A stretch of 64,000 bases of DNA, taken from assembly GCF_003369915.1 (NCBI RefSeq), contig NW_022881603.1, positions 33,229,522 through 33,293,521 of the forward strand, read 5' to 3'. The first letter of the stretch is position 1; each line of letters opens with the position of its first letter. Made by a program: the position numbers and the translations under genes. The notes beneath the pieces are model-generated. The model had not been told where the DNA came from and did not search any database. It saw nothing but the letters and a program-made list of their open reading frames with translations. Positions 11,307 to 21,288 of the stretch are shown in pieces. The stretch is from Drosophila miranda (Eukaryota > Arthropoda > Insecta > Diptera > Drosophilidae).

Positions 11307-11625
11307 TGTATTGTTCTGCGGCGAGTTGTCTTTATCGGTATATCAGCAATTTAAAATTGTAATGGAGAGCGTACAACAAGTTGTGTCTATACGTCGAGTA
11401 CTTAAGTTTTTATTGTTTTTTTATTTAACGTATGCATTTAGCGGATCATTTGCGTAGTTTATTTAGCAACTCCAAACTCCACTCCGGTCCAGTTGTCTGT
11501 TGTTTCCCTTTCACTTTCTTTGTTCAACTCTTCACTGTTTTCGGTGGTGGCTGGTTTCGTCTATACTGGTTCCGATCATCGCACGCAAAAATTCAAACTA
11601 CAAACGAACGACAACAGGTTACGGC
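11307..11625 (-). other. Spacer between BolA-like and Mevk ORFs
   Basis: A 319-bp spacer with no other frame on the minus strand that looks coding. If the dicistronic organisation known for D. melanogaster holds, this is the intercistronic region of one mRNA. Confidence 0.5.
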
Positions 11626-11895
11626 TTATTGTTGCTGCTGTTGCTGCACTTTCTCCCACTCTTCGGGCGTGTATGACTTTTGCGAGAAAGCGTGTATTTC
11701 TTTTAGTTCTTCGGCCAGCGTCGTGTTGACTAATCTGTGTTTCTGTAGCAACGTCTTGCCTTTGAATGCTTCCGATACAATAATCACGCTGAATTTTCCT
11801 CCGCAGCCGTCTGATTCATCGATCACATTCAGGTACTTGGCTTCAAGCTCTTGTTTAAGCTTGTTCTCCAAATACTTTAAGGTGTATTTACTCAT
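11626..11895 (-). CDS. CG33672: BolA-like protein
   Basis: An 89-residue frame of BolA size. BolA2-type proteins bind monothiol glutaredoxins and bridge a [2Fe-2S] cluster in the cytosol. The conserved core is visible: GCGGKFSVIIVSEAFKGK, with the cysteine ligand in the G-C-G-x-K/F loop, then the HRLVN motif containing the invariant histidine, and a helix ending HAFSQKSYTPEEW. The C-terminus is a short polyglutamine tail (seven Q). Start at the first ATG; the next in-frame context upstream is non-coding. It is the upstream cistron of Mevk. Confidence 0.9.
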   Translation of the reverse strand: MSKYTLKYLENKLKQELEAKYLNVIDESDGCGGKFSVIIVSEAFKGKTLLQKHRLVNTTLAEELKEIHAFSQKSYTPEEWEKVQQQQQQ

Positions 11896-12314
11896 TTTGG
11901 TTGAATTTTTAAATCGATTTTAATCGATTGGCTCTGCTGCCAGTTTCGATTGTCGGTTGCGATATTCATAGATTTGTACAGTTTTCAATCGTTCATTCGA
12001 ATGTTTGATAGAATAATTGAATTCAATAATACTAATTTATTATTAATAATATTTTACATACTCTCCAGGAGAAGAAGCGGCCCTGTGAAGATATGTTGAC
12101 ATTTGTGACCGGCAATGGCGATAGGAATTGTAAAGCTGCATCGATATTTAAACAATCGGCCTTCTTGCATCCCTAACAAAAAAACACAAGATTTCAGAAA
12201 GCGCCAAATTTTTACGTTTATTAGGATTAGGTACACTTTTGTTAAAATAAAGGAAGAGTACCCAAGAAAAAGCAAACTCATTTAGTTGGAATCGGTTCAT
12301 ACGTTTGCCACATC
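11896..12314. promoter_or_regulatory. Divergent promoter region, BolA/Mevk and Nup54
   Basis: The two transcription units point away from each other across 420 bp. ATCGAT words occur at about 11912-11930 (twice) and 12139. They resemble the core of the DREF site (TATCGATA), typical of Drosophila housekeeping promoters. No TATA box is obvious. Function is inferred from position and motif only. Confidence 0.35.
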
Positions 12315-14687
12315 ATGTCCTTTTTTGGATCGAGTACACCGCTGGGAGCGAGCACGCCGGCCAAAAGTGAGTTCCAATGAAAACAAGCGCAGCCCCTTCA
12401 AGCCCTTTTTTCCAAGTATCTGTAGGGCCCGGCCCCACTTGGTGGTAGCTGAAGTAATTTTTTGGCATCCTGTAGACTGTGTATGCGAATGTCCCTTGGA
12501 TTGATGCTGCAACAGGATCATTTGATAATGGTCGTGAACATCAAAAGATATCAGCGAACTCACCCTTTCTTGAGGATAAAGTACGCCACATACGCCGCTG
12601 AGGCTAGCACCAAGAAAATCAAAATAAGAACAACAGCCATTTTTTCAACCTGTTGCGTTCAGTGTCCGAAGCAAACTATTGCTAGTTTAGAAATTATAAT
12701 TTCGGACACTGTTATCACAGATAAGAACCCACGGCGGAAGCTGAATAAAAATCATTGACCCAATCATTTGTTTTGCTTATCTCCCCACATGGAAGCTGGC
12801 TGCATGTTCGGTTCACCATTTGGATCGACGCCCGGAGCTGGTCAAGCAGTGTCTGCGTTCGGCGCCCCAGCATTTGGAACCGCAACAGCGACGCCTGCTT
12901 TTGGAGGCAGAACTGCTTTCGGCACTCCCACGGCTGGGCAAGGCTTTGGAGCTCCTACTGCAGCGCAAGGTTTTGGCGGTGCCCAGACAACACCAGCCAC
13001 AACAGGACTTGGTGGTGGTTTTGGTGGATTCGGTGCTGCCCCGGCAGCAGGCCAGGGAGGTTTGTTTGCAGCTCCAGCGACAAATACAGCTTTTAGTGGA
13101 TTTGGTCAGCAGGCCGCTACCAGCACAGCGCCTGCGAGTGCATTTGCAGGCTTTGGGGCAACAACGACCACGGCTCCAGCTTTCGGTGGCTTTGGAACTG
13201 GCCAGACAACGGGATTTGGCGGCAGCGTGTTTGGCTCCAGTGAGTTCTACTATCGTATTCAGATTCGTATCCGTAATATTTCTAACTTGCTTGTTTTGCA
13301 GACTTCGGAAAGCCGTCGAATACCACAGTTACTCCTGGCTTTGGTGGATTCGGTGGACCCAGTTTTATGCTGGGCCAGCCTCAACAGCAGCCAGCACCTA
13401 TATCAGCCGATGAGGCGTTTGCTCAATCCATTCTGAATGTCTCAATATTTGGCGATGAGCGTGACAGCATTGTGGCCAAATGGAACTACCTGCAGTCCAT
13501 GTGGGGTACTGGAAAGCTTTTCTATTCGCAGAGTGCGCCGCCAGTTGATATCATGCCGGAGAATTACCTGTGTCGCTTCAAAGCCATGGGGTACAGTCGC
13601 ATGCCCGGCAAGGATAACAAACTGGGACTAGTGGCTCTTAACTTTGATAGGGATCTTTCGGCCATCAAGTAAGTAGACTCCATATCCTCCACGCCCAATT
13701 ATATTCAAATTGATACGTTCGCTTTTCAGGCCGCACCAGCAACAAGTGATTCAAACGCTTCACAGTTTGTTTGGCGGCAAGCCCAACATGATGGTGCACG
13801 TTGAAACCATAAAAGAGTTGGAGAATATAAAGTGTCAGATGGTTATCTACGTGGATGAGAAACTGCAGCATGCACCGAACGAGGGAAAGCGGATATTGGC
13901 CACCGAGCTCTCAAACTATTTAAACCAGGCATCGCTGAAACCTCAGCTAACGAATCTTGGGATTGTGGAATCATTGGCCCTAGTGCTGCCCGACGAGGAT
14001 CAACTGAAGGAGTATCTGGAGAATCCTCCCAGAGGCGTAGATCCGCGAATGTGGCGTCAAGCCAATTTGGATAATCCAGACGCTGGTAAATTCCTACCCG
14101 TGCCAATGAGTGGCTTCAACGACTTGAAATGGCGCGTCAAATGCCAGGAGCAGGAAACAGACAGGCATGCCCTGTACATGAAGAAAGTGGAAGGAGAACT
14201 GACGGAGCTGAGACACCGGCATTGCATGGCTTCGGCCAAAATATTGGAGCATAAGCGCAAGCTGGCTGAGCTCAGTCATCGCATACTTAGGGTAAGAGAA
14301 ATAATCCTTGTTGGAAGGCTGATAACTTATTCTTACATCAAACAGATAATTGTGAAGCAAGAGTGCACACGGAAGGTGGCCTCCTCGCTGACACCCGAAG
14401 AGGAGGCCTTGCGCACCAAGCTGCAGAGCATGCAGGCCGTTGTATCGGCACCCACACAGTTTAAGGGGCGGCTCAGCGAGCTGCTATCCCAGATGCGAAT
14501 GCAGCGGAATCAGTTTGCTGGCAATGGTGGGTGCGAGTATACGATGGACCCGGAGGCCGAGGATGAGATGAAGAATTTTTTGACCATGCAACAGCGCGCC
14601 ATGGAAGTGCTGAGTGAGACTGTCAATAAGGACCTCAAAGCCCTTGATGTTATTTTTAAAGGATTGCCCGAACTTAAGCAGGCATGA
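12315..14687 (+). CDS. Nup54: Nucleoporin Nup54
   Basis: Five exons (12315-12366, 12796-13239, 13302-13668, 13730-14291, 14346-14687) join in phase to 588 residues. Exon 1 encodes MSFFGSSTPLGASTPAK. Exon 2 is a phenylalanine-glycine repeat domain (many AFG, GFG, FGG units) that forms the permeability barrier of the pore. Exons 3-5 encode the alpha/beta and coiled-coil region that pairs with Nup62 and Nup58. Landmarks are MWGTGKLFY, YLCRFKAMGYSR, and a helix-rich C-terminus ending LPELKQA. Intron 4 (54 bp) is a multiple of three and stop-free, so its splicing is inferred from GTAAG/CAG ends and homology. No disabling mutation seen, unlike its neighbours. Confidence 0.92.
12398..12640 (-). CDS. 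Candidate small transmembrane protein, antisense in Nup54 intron 1
   Basis: Two exons (12564-12640 and 12398-12506) with GTGAGT donor and TTGCAG acceptor join in phase to 61 codons. Residues 1-23 are a hydrophobic anchor (MAVVLILIFLVLASAAYVAY), followed by a basic, polar tail with INPRDIRIHS and LQLPPSGAGP segments. The start codon follows an A-rich stretch in minus orientation. The whole unit lies inside the first intron of Nup54 on the opposite strand. I do not recognise the family. It could be a type-III or tail-exposed membrane micropeptide. Support is the splice-phase match, the clean hydrophobic segment and the absence of stops. Confidence 0.55.
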
Positions 14688-14704
14688 TGTGAGCGAAACC
14701 GTTT

Positions 14705-14710
14705 AATAAA
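14705..14710 (+). terminator. Nup54 polyadenylation signal
   Basis: AATAAA 18 bp after the Nup54 stop codon, correctly placed for 3' end formation. Confidence 0.65.
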
Positions 14711-15280
14711 GTACGAACCGATGTCCGAGTCAATGAACAAGTTATGGTCGTTACACTTTTCCCATTATTCCTGTAACTTTGAACTTGCACTTTTACGGCT
14801 ATGGATCGCAAGACAGTCGAAACGCGTTCACACATTCGTCCCCATTGCTGCGGAAATAATTGTGTGGGTCAATGCACTTACAGTCGAAGACAAAGACGAG
14901 GCAGGCGGCCGACAGCCGACTTTTCTCTGGCCACCGCCTGAAATTGGACAATTTCTTCAGCGGCGATGGCAATTGCCTGAGTGACAAACTGTTAGTCACC
15001 TCGCCGGTGCTTCCATTCCAGTTTGTTCAACTGCAACGCCAATGCGCTGCTGTTAAATTAACATTATTATGCACAAGAGCGTCGTGCACACAGGCAAAGA
15101 TTTGATTTGGCGTGCATGTCTAGTTTGGCTCGTTACATATTTATTTTCTTGTGTGAGAAACTTGTTTTCTCCCAGCCAAACTGCTCTGCTCCTTGGCTGT
15201 TGGACTGTTGTTGTTGGGCCATTGATGGCCGAGCTTCCGTTTGAGCGTGGAGCATGGGAGCATGTAGCATGGCGAGCGAC
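14711..15280. other. Intergenic stretch between Nup54 and the secreted-protein gene
   Basis: No gene recognised; short frames lack domain or codon signal. The 3' end is presumably the promoter of the next gene. Confidence 0.5.
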
Positions 15281-15288
15281 TATAAATG
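15281..15288 (+). promoter_or_regulatory. TATA box of the secreted-protein gene
   Basis: TATAAATG lies about 150 bp upstream of the start codon, leaving room for a 5' UTR of about 120 bp if transcription starts 30 bp downstream. Confidence 0.4.
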
Positions 15289-15431
15289 AATAGGCTTGCC
15301 CAAAGCAGGCCTTACTTCGTGTGAGATCTTTGAAAGTGAAGGTGCTTCAGTCAGAGAGCAGTGCATGTGAAACCGAAAGTGGCCCATTTAAAGTGTTTGG
15401 ATTTGGATTTGGGTTTGACATCAAAGGCAAC

Positions 15432-16209
15432 ATGAGTGGCATATTGATTGTGAGTGGAAAGAGTGAAGGATCCGGTTTCGGTCCTAATTCTATGTTCTTT
15501 GCAGCTGCTGTTGTGCATCTTCTGTTCGAGTGTCGCGGCCAGCTCCACAGCAGCACGTCGGGCACAGTTCCATGATGATGTACAGCTGCTACACCCTCAC
15601 ATTATAACCCTTGAGCGTTTGGAGAATTTGCTCAGGAGAGCTGGCAAAATCTTTGGCCCCGCCATTGAGGAAGACTCAATGGCGGAAGCCAGCTGCGAAG
15701 TGCAGCAACAGGTGCAGCCGCAACAGCTATTGTTGCCGCCCACAGAGCAACCGTATAACTTCTATTTGCCCCTCTTCGACTATGTGGATCCCAAACTGGA
15801 TGCCAAGAGCAGGCTCCTGGAGAAGATAGCTCCTCCGCCGGAGTCGCAGAAGCAGGAGCACAATTACTATGCGGACAAGCCAAAGAAGAAGCCAAAGAAG
15901 TTCAATGCGGCAGCCAAGCATATCAATCTCAATCTGAAGTGGTTGAATACATATGAGAGGGCCATGGGAGGGTAGACGCCCAAGGCACTCTACCTGGAGC
16001 AGGATGAGCGCAATCGCATCAACTTTGAAGATTCCTTCTTTGCTGTGAACATGCAGGTGAAGATGCCGGATAATCAGCCACACAAAGAGGCTGGCCCCGG
16101 AGAACTGCTGCAGCATGGCGAAGAGCAGGCGGAGGAGGATCTAATGGCGGCTCCTGCACAGTTCAATTATGACTACAAATCGATTGAACAGGATCAACAT
16201 CACTCATAG
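15432..16209 (+). pseudogene. Secreted protein of unknown function, premature stop
   Basis: A short exon (15432-15449, MSGILI) joins through a GTGAGT...GCAG intron to exon 2 (15505-16209). The joined N-terminus is a signal peptide (hydrophobic LLLCIFCSS core, then small residues). The mature part is about 215 residues, hydrophilic, with glutamine-rich and lysine-rich (KPKKKPKKFN) stretches and no known domain. An in-frame TAG at 15973-15975 cuts the frame at about residue 163. Coding signal continues past it in the same frame to a second stop at 16207-16209, so the TAG is a nonsense mutation and not the natural end. AATAAA at 16251 would serve as the poly(A) signal. Homology was not established. 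Confidence 0.7.
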
Positions 16210-16298
16210 AAATTGTTCATTTAATTTTAGTCACGATATAAAAATGCAGTAATAAATGTAGGCCATGCGAGAAGTGGATGGCTATAGCGAAGCTGTGC

Positions 16299-17457
16299 TT
16301 ACTTCACCTGCTTTGTCTTTCGGAGCTCTTTGCAAAGGGTTTCCACGGGGTCTTGCTCCACCACAGCTTCCCCTTTTTTGGCCTTTTCAGCCTCTTCTGC
16401 CTCTAGTTTGGCCACACCTTCTCGTACTACTTTCTCAATGTCATCAAGTAGACGCGACGCACCAAAACGGAAACGTTCGGGACGCAGCCAGCGAATACCA
16501 AGAGTCTCGTTCACCAACGTCATCCAGGCAATGGCATCTCGCACAGTTCGGACACCGCCAGCTGGTTTCAGGCCGACAATCTGGCAAGTGCGACGCTTGA
16601 ACTCCTGTATGGCGAATATCATAACCAAGCCAACAGGCAGCGTCGCATTCACAGACTCCATCCCCGTGGAGGTTTTTATAAAGTCCGCTCCAGCCAGCAT
16701 GCATACCATAGCCGCTTTGTAAACCTGTAACAGGGATGTCAATCAACCATTATGCTTGCCGGTCATCAGCTTACATTCTCCATTGTCCCGAGCTCGCCTA
16801 TGGCCAGAATGGTCTTCAAGTTTGCGTTTCCACATGCACTGCGCATCAGAACCACCTCGTTGTAGAGGCCCTCCCAGTCGCCCACCAGTGCCAGTTGACG
16901 GTTGATAACGATATCAATTTCGGTTGCGCCAGCCAGAATGGCATGACTAATCTCTTGCAGGCGCGTCTGCAGTCAATACTGGCCAGTGGGGAAGCCAGTC
17001 GCTACCGCTGCGATGGCCACCTTGTTCAGTTTGTCGTACTGCTGAAGTGCCTGGTAGGCATTCTTCACCCTAGCCGGGTACACGCAGACGGCGGCTGTAT
17101 GAATCTCAGAGAGAAGAGCTCGTTCGAAGAATTTGTCAAAGAACTGTGGCTCGAACGGATAGCAGGCACGCAGGCATAGCCTGCGCACATTGGCCGCCGT
17201 ATCATCACCCGCCAGAGTGGTCAAATCCGTCAGCATCAGCGCCCTCAAGGCCCAGCCAATTTCGTTTACGCCGCTCACATGGCAGCGCTGAGACACAGTC
17301 GACGCAATCTCCTCGATCTGGCGCAGTGAAATGTTAACAGCGAGCAGGGAGGGGTCTACGAAAATGTGCCAAGAATCTCAGTTTTGTTCTCTATTCGTTA
17401 AATGTTTTTCTCACCATAAGGAAGGGTTTTGTTCACTTCAAACTCTTTTACGTCCAT
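16299..17457 (-). pseudogene. CG8525: Deoxyribose-phosphate aldolase (DERA), nonsense mutant
   Basis: Three exons on the minus strand (17457-17415, 17355-16775, 16724-16299) join in phase and encode a full-length DERA. This TIM-barrel class I aldolase cleaves 2-deoxyribose-5-phosphate to acetaldehyde and glyceraldehyde-3-phosphate in nucleoside breakdown. The Schiff-base lysine is in ADFIKTSTG in exon 3; VGLKPAGGVRT and EIDIVIN are also present. In exon 2 the codon after ATGFPTGQY is TGA (16973-16975), at a position where homologues have glycine, and the frame continues intact beyond it. All splice sites are GT-AG. It is neighboured by AFG1 (CG8520 by memory), as expected from the numbering in D. 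melanogaster. Confidence 0.88.
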
Positions 17458-17610
17458 TTTCCGATTTGTTCAAACCTTGACCTTCTAATCTTCTTCCGCC
17501 CCAACCTGAACCTTATCAGTTTAAATAGAACTGAATGTTAAACGGATAATTTTACCACACGACACGATCACCAGATAACGAAATATATCACCAGAACGTT
17601 TTGACTGGAA

Positions 17611-18175
17611 TAAAACTTTTGATAAGTCAACAACTTCTATTTCTAGGCTTGTTTTTCTAGTGTTTCTCAACCGAAAATATAGAACAGCTGATCGCTGCGA
17701 AACTGCCACCACCAGCGATCAGTTGTCGCGTGATTTATCGAAGCACTGCCATCACAATTGCGGAACAAAACAAAGCTGCGAAGTCCCGAACTGGCCGTTT
17801 TAAAGACCGGCGGCGCCCGGTCTTGCCGCAGCCCAAGACAACCCCGGAGGTGCTCTACACGGACTGTTCATCAACAATGAGTGGCACAAGAGAATCGCTG
17901 AAATTCAGTGTGGCGATAAGGAGGATATTGATACCACCGTGAAGGCTGCCCACCCGGCATTCAAGCTTGGTTGAAGGCAAGTCCCCCAACAATATCCTCT
18001 CTGACTCGGACCTGGACTACGCCGTGGAGACGGACCATTTCGGCCTCTTCTTCAACATTGGCCAGTGCAGCTGAGCCCGGCTGGCACATAAAGACTCGAA
18101 TAAATTGGTTTCTAAATTGCTTTAATACTTTTGACAAGTCAACCATATCTATTTCTATGCTTGTGTTTCTAGTGT
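17611..18175. repeat. Direct repeats flanking the ALDH fragment
   Basis: About 50 bp containing CTATTTCTA and GCTTGT(T/G)TTTCTAGTGT occurs at 17617-17667 and again at 18124-18176, in the same orientation, on either side of the ALDH scrap. They differ at a few bases. Confidence 0.7.
17815..18075 (+). pseudogene. Aldehyde dehydrogenase fragment with internal deletion
   Basis: Two ALDH pieces lie side by side. The first, at 17845-17972, reads as the N-terminal block (GLFINNEWHK, then IAEIQCGDKEDID and AFKLG). The second, at about 17975-18073, jumps to a segment normally about 200 residues later ([29 protein letters not shown]), ending at the catalytic-cysteine region. Frames are broken and the intervening cofactor-binding domain is missing. 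This is a dead scrap, not a gene, and most resembles the mitochondrial Aldh family. Confidence 0.8.
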
Positions 18176-18282
18176 GAAACTACAACGAAAACTTTAGTGT
18201 ACTCCGACACGAGGTATACGAATAATTTATTTGCACTAATGAAACTATTGCTTTTGTGGTTTGAGGTCGGGGCTGGGGGGTA

Positions 18283-19819
18283 TCAGCGATACTTTGCCCA
18301 CTGCTCCCAGTATTCACGTTTCTGCATCTCGTAAAGCCTGGAAATCGTACGCTCGAAGGCGAACAGCTCCTCTTCTCCGGTGAACACACTGGACTTCGAT
18401 TCGTGCTGCAACAAAGCCTATTGTTATAGTGGAACGATCATTAGCGTCAGGCCCATCGACTCACCGTGCCATCTTTGATTTTCAAGTCGTCCATTAGAAT
18501 GCGATCCGTATCTGAAATGTCAGCGGAATCGGTGACCTGGAATAGATTGTCCAGCGGATAGTCGGCTGATATTAACACGCGCACTCGGTTGTCGTAGAGC
18601 GTATCTATCAGCGTTATAAATCGCCGCATTTGTGACTTGATATTTAGGTTCAGCGAGGGCACATCTCAGATGAGGACGGTGTGAAAAAACTGAGATATCT
18701 GCAAGTAGTCGCTACCTGCCAGAGGCTTTGTGAGCAGACACGAAAATATCAATATTTTTTTCAAGATTATATGTTGCTAAGGAGTGCTTACGCGATTACA
18801 GAGCTCTTTAAAACTGCTGTCCAAGACCTGGCCACACGTGCGAACGAATGTAAGATCTCTTCCAAAGTGGGTGATGGTGCGCGGCCTAATGATGTCGTTG
18901 TCTTCGGCGCAAAGTATCTTAAACATCCGATTCATACTGCCCTCCGCATCGCTCTGGCCCTGGTCCAGTTTGGACAGCTGGCAGCGCCTTTGGAGCAGGG
19001 CTATGAACAGGAGAAAGTTGGTCCGCTGCAATCCGTTTTTATACAGATCTTCGGGATGCCGATTGCTGGTGGCAATTATAACAATGCCTTTTCTGAGGAG
19101 ATGTGTAAAGAGTCGCTTTAGGACCATGGCATCGGCTATATCGGTCACCTGAAACTCATCGAAGCAAATCAGCCAGGACTCGCGGGCTATGATGTCTGCC
19201 ACGGGTTTCGTTGGATCAAAAGGAGCTGGTTTCTCCGAATTGAATGCCCGATCGACGGGTCCTTGCCGCTGCTTTGCCTCGTGAATGCGCCCATGAACAC
19301 TGTTCATGAAGGCAGTAAAGTGAACACGTTGCTTGCGAGGGATCTGTAAACTTGTAAGTTGCTTGTAAGTTGCTGTTTGTTGTGTAATCTATTAGTCACC
19401 TGAGTGCAGCAGTCGTAGAACAGGTCCATTAAGATTGTTTTCCCCACCCCCACACTGCCATAGAGGTACAGGCCCATTGGGGCATGGCTGCCTGCGTTTA
19501 AGTCATCTGCTGCGTCATTATCGTCGGTCCTTCTCCGCCCAAAGATGGAGCTGAAGAAACCGCCACTGCTGCCCCCGCTTTGGGTTCTCGGTCTGTAGCC
19601 TTGAATCCTGTGGTACAGGGCATCTAGTTCCTTCATGGTCTCCAGTTGTTTATTGTCGGGCATCAATTTGACCGCTCTGACACGCTCTTGATATTCCGGC
19701 AAAGGACTCAATCGACTCGCATGGCAGGTTTGGGTTTGTGCCACCAGTTGGTGTGACCTAAACAACACCGTTCTATGTCGCGTACAGCGGATTACATCTC
19801 CGAATCGACGACGAAACAT
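18283..19819 (-). pseudogene. CG8520: AFG1-family AAA ATPase, nonsense mutant
   Basis: Exons on the minus strand are about 19819-19400 (start MFRRRFGDVI, mitochondrial-type arginine-rich N-terminus), 19347-18794, about 18723-18454 and about 18407-18283 (stop). AFG1/LACE1 proteins are mitochondrial inner-membrane AAA ATPases in protein quality control. Walker A is GSVGVGKT and Walker B is LICFDEF; the LYKNGLQR and RRFITLIDTLYD family blocks are present. In the third exon TGA at 18666-18668 interrupts HTVLI-x-DVPSLNL, while the same frame is coding on both sides, so this is a nonsense mutation. Splice sites read GTAAGC/AAAG, GTGAGT/TTGCAG. Otherwise the gene is full length. Confidence 0.85.
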
Positions 19820-20045
19820 CGTGAGGGGAGGGTTTAAGCGCTCGTATCTATTTGTTGTTCTTGTTATCTTAACATATTACATAAAGCTATATTTAGTTGA
19901 CCGCGAATTTTTGGCCGTGAAATTTGTTGGTGCATGGTATCGAATATTCAGACTTCTCTAACAGGCCTGCATATGCATAATATAACTTGAATTCGTCAGT
20001 ATATTTGCGGTATTTTTAAAATATATTTTATCGATAAGAGGTAAA

Positions 20046-21135
20046 AACGAGGGGGAACGTTGTGAGTTGCTGCGGAGACCGCAACTCTACAGTTATACCC
20101 GATACTAAGTCAGTATGGCTCTCCTCCGGCAGACGCCGCTAATATTAAACGACACGACAAGGAGTGCGTGCGAGAGAGACAGAAAATCAGTCTGAGCGTG
20201 ACGTCGGGGGCTGCGTAGCCAGTGGAAATTGATTTGTTCCTTTTGGCTATAAAAATGATCTGATCTGATCCAGATTCAGCAATCTGATAGATATGGTCAT
20301 TATCTATGATTCTGCGTTTTTAGTTTTCTCGAATGTGCAATATTGTGGATGCAACAGATTTTCGGCCTTTGTGGGGGCGGAAAACAGTGGGGCGAAATTC
20401 TGAGATATACGTTTTATAGTGAGATCTAACAGAAGTGCGGATACCACATTTGGTAACTCTAGCCTTAATAGTCTCTGAGATTTGTGGATGCCACAGATTT
20501 TCGTCCTTTGCGGGGGCGGAAGGTCAAGGTCCGATATCACAGGAGTGTGGATACCAAATTTGGTTGCTCTGGCTCTTATAGGTTCTGAGATCCTTGAACT
20601 CATATTTTGCAATTGACAAAACCGACCATGAAACCTGTGTGTTAGAGAGAGACAGAGCGAGAAAGAATGAAATTGTTTTCTTGATTCTGGCTATAATCAT
20701 TATTCGATCTGGTTCAGATTTTGCACTGTAGAAGATATGGTCATCCTCACCGATTCTGCGTTTTTGGTTTTATCGTATCTTTAAAAATGTGGATGCCACA
20801 GATTTTCGTCCTTTGTGGGGGCGGAAGTGGGTGGGGCGAAGATTTGAAATATTTTTGTAGCAGTGACATATCACAGAAGTCTGGATCCAAAACATCGTTG
20901 CTCTAGCTCTTATAGTATTTGAGCACTAGGCGCTGAAGGGGACGGACGGACGGACGGACGGACGGACGGACGGACAGACGGACAGACAGACAGGGCTCAA
21001 TCGACTCGGCTATTGATGCTGATCAAGAATATATATACTTTATGGGGTCGGAAACGATTCCTTCTGGACGTTACACACATCCACTTTTACCACAAATCTA
21101 ATATACCCCAATACTCATTTTGAGTATCGGGTATA
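20046..21135 (+). mobile_element. INE-1 / Helentron copy B
   Basis: Full-length arrangement as in copy A: AACGAGGGGG start, GA-rich middle, (GGAC)n microsatellite at 20938-20990, and a 3' hairpin ending GGGTATA. Its last 46 bp form the left edge of the 2,801-bp tandem duplication. Confidence 0.9.
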
Positions 21136-21288
21136 GAAATGTTGTTTTGAAATCAATAAAATGAAAAAAAAATTGAAACGATATAAAAATTTGAAATTTG
21201 AAAAGGAAAAAAATTTGTATTATTATTTGTATTGTATTTTTATTTTTTACTGTTCACAATTAAAAATACAAGGAATTTAATTTTTTTG

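Noticed and set aside
10344-11354. Plus-strand ORFs over mevalonate kinase and similar antisense frames elsewhere in the gene island
   Set aside because: Shadows of the real minus-strand coding frame; no own domain.
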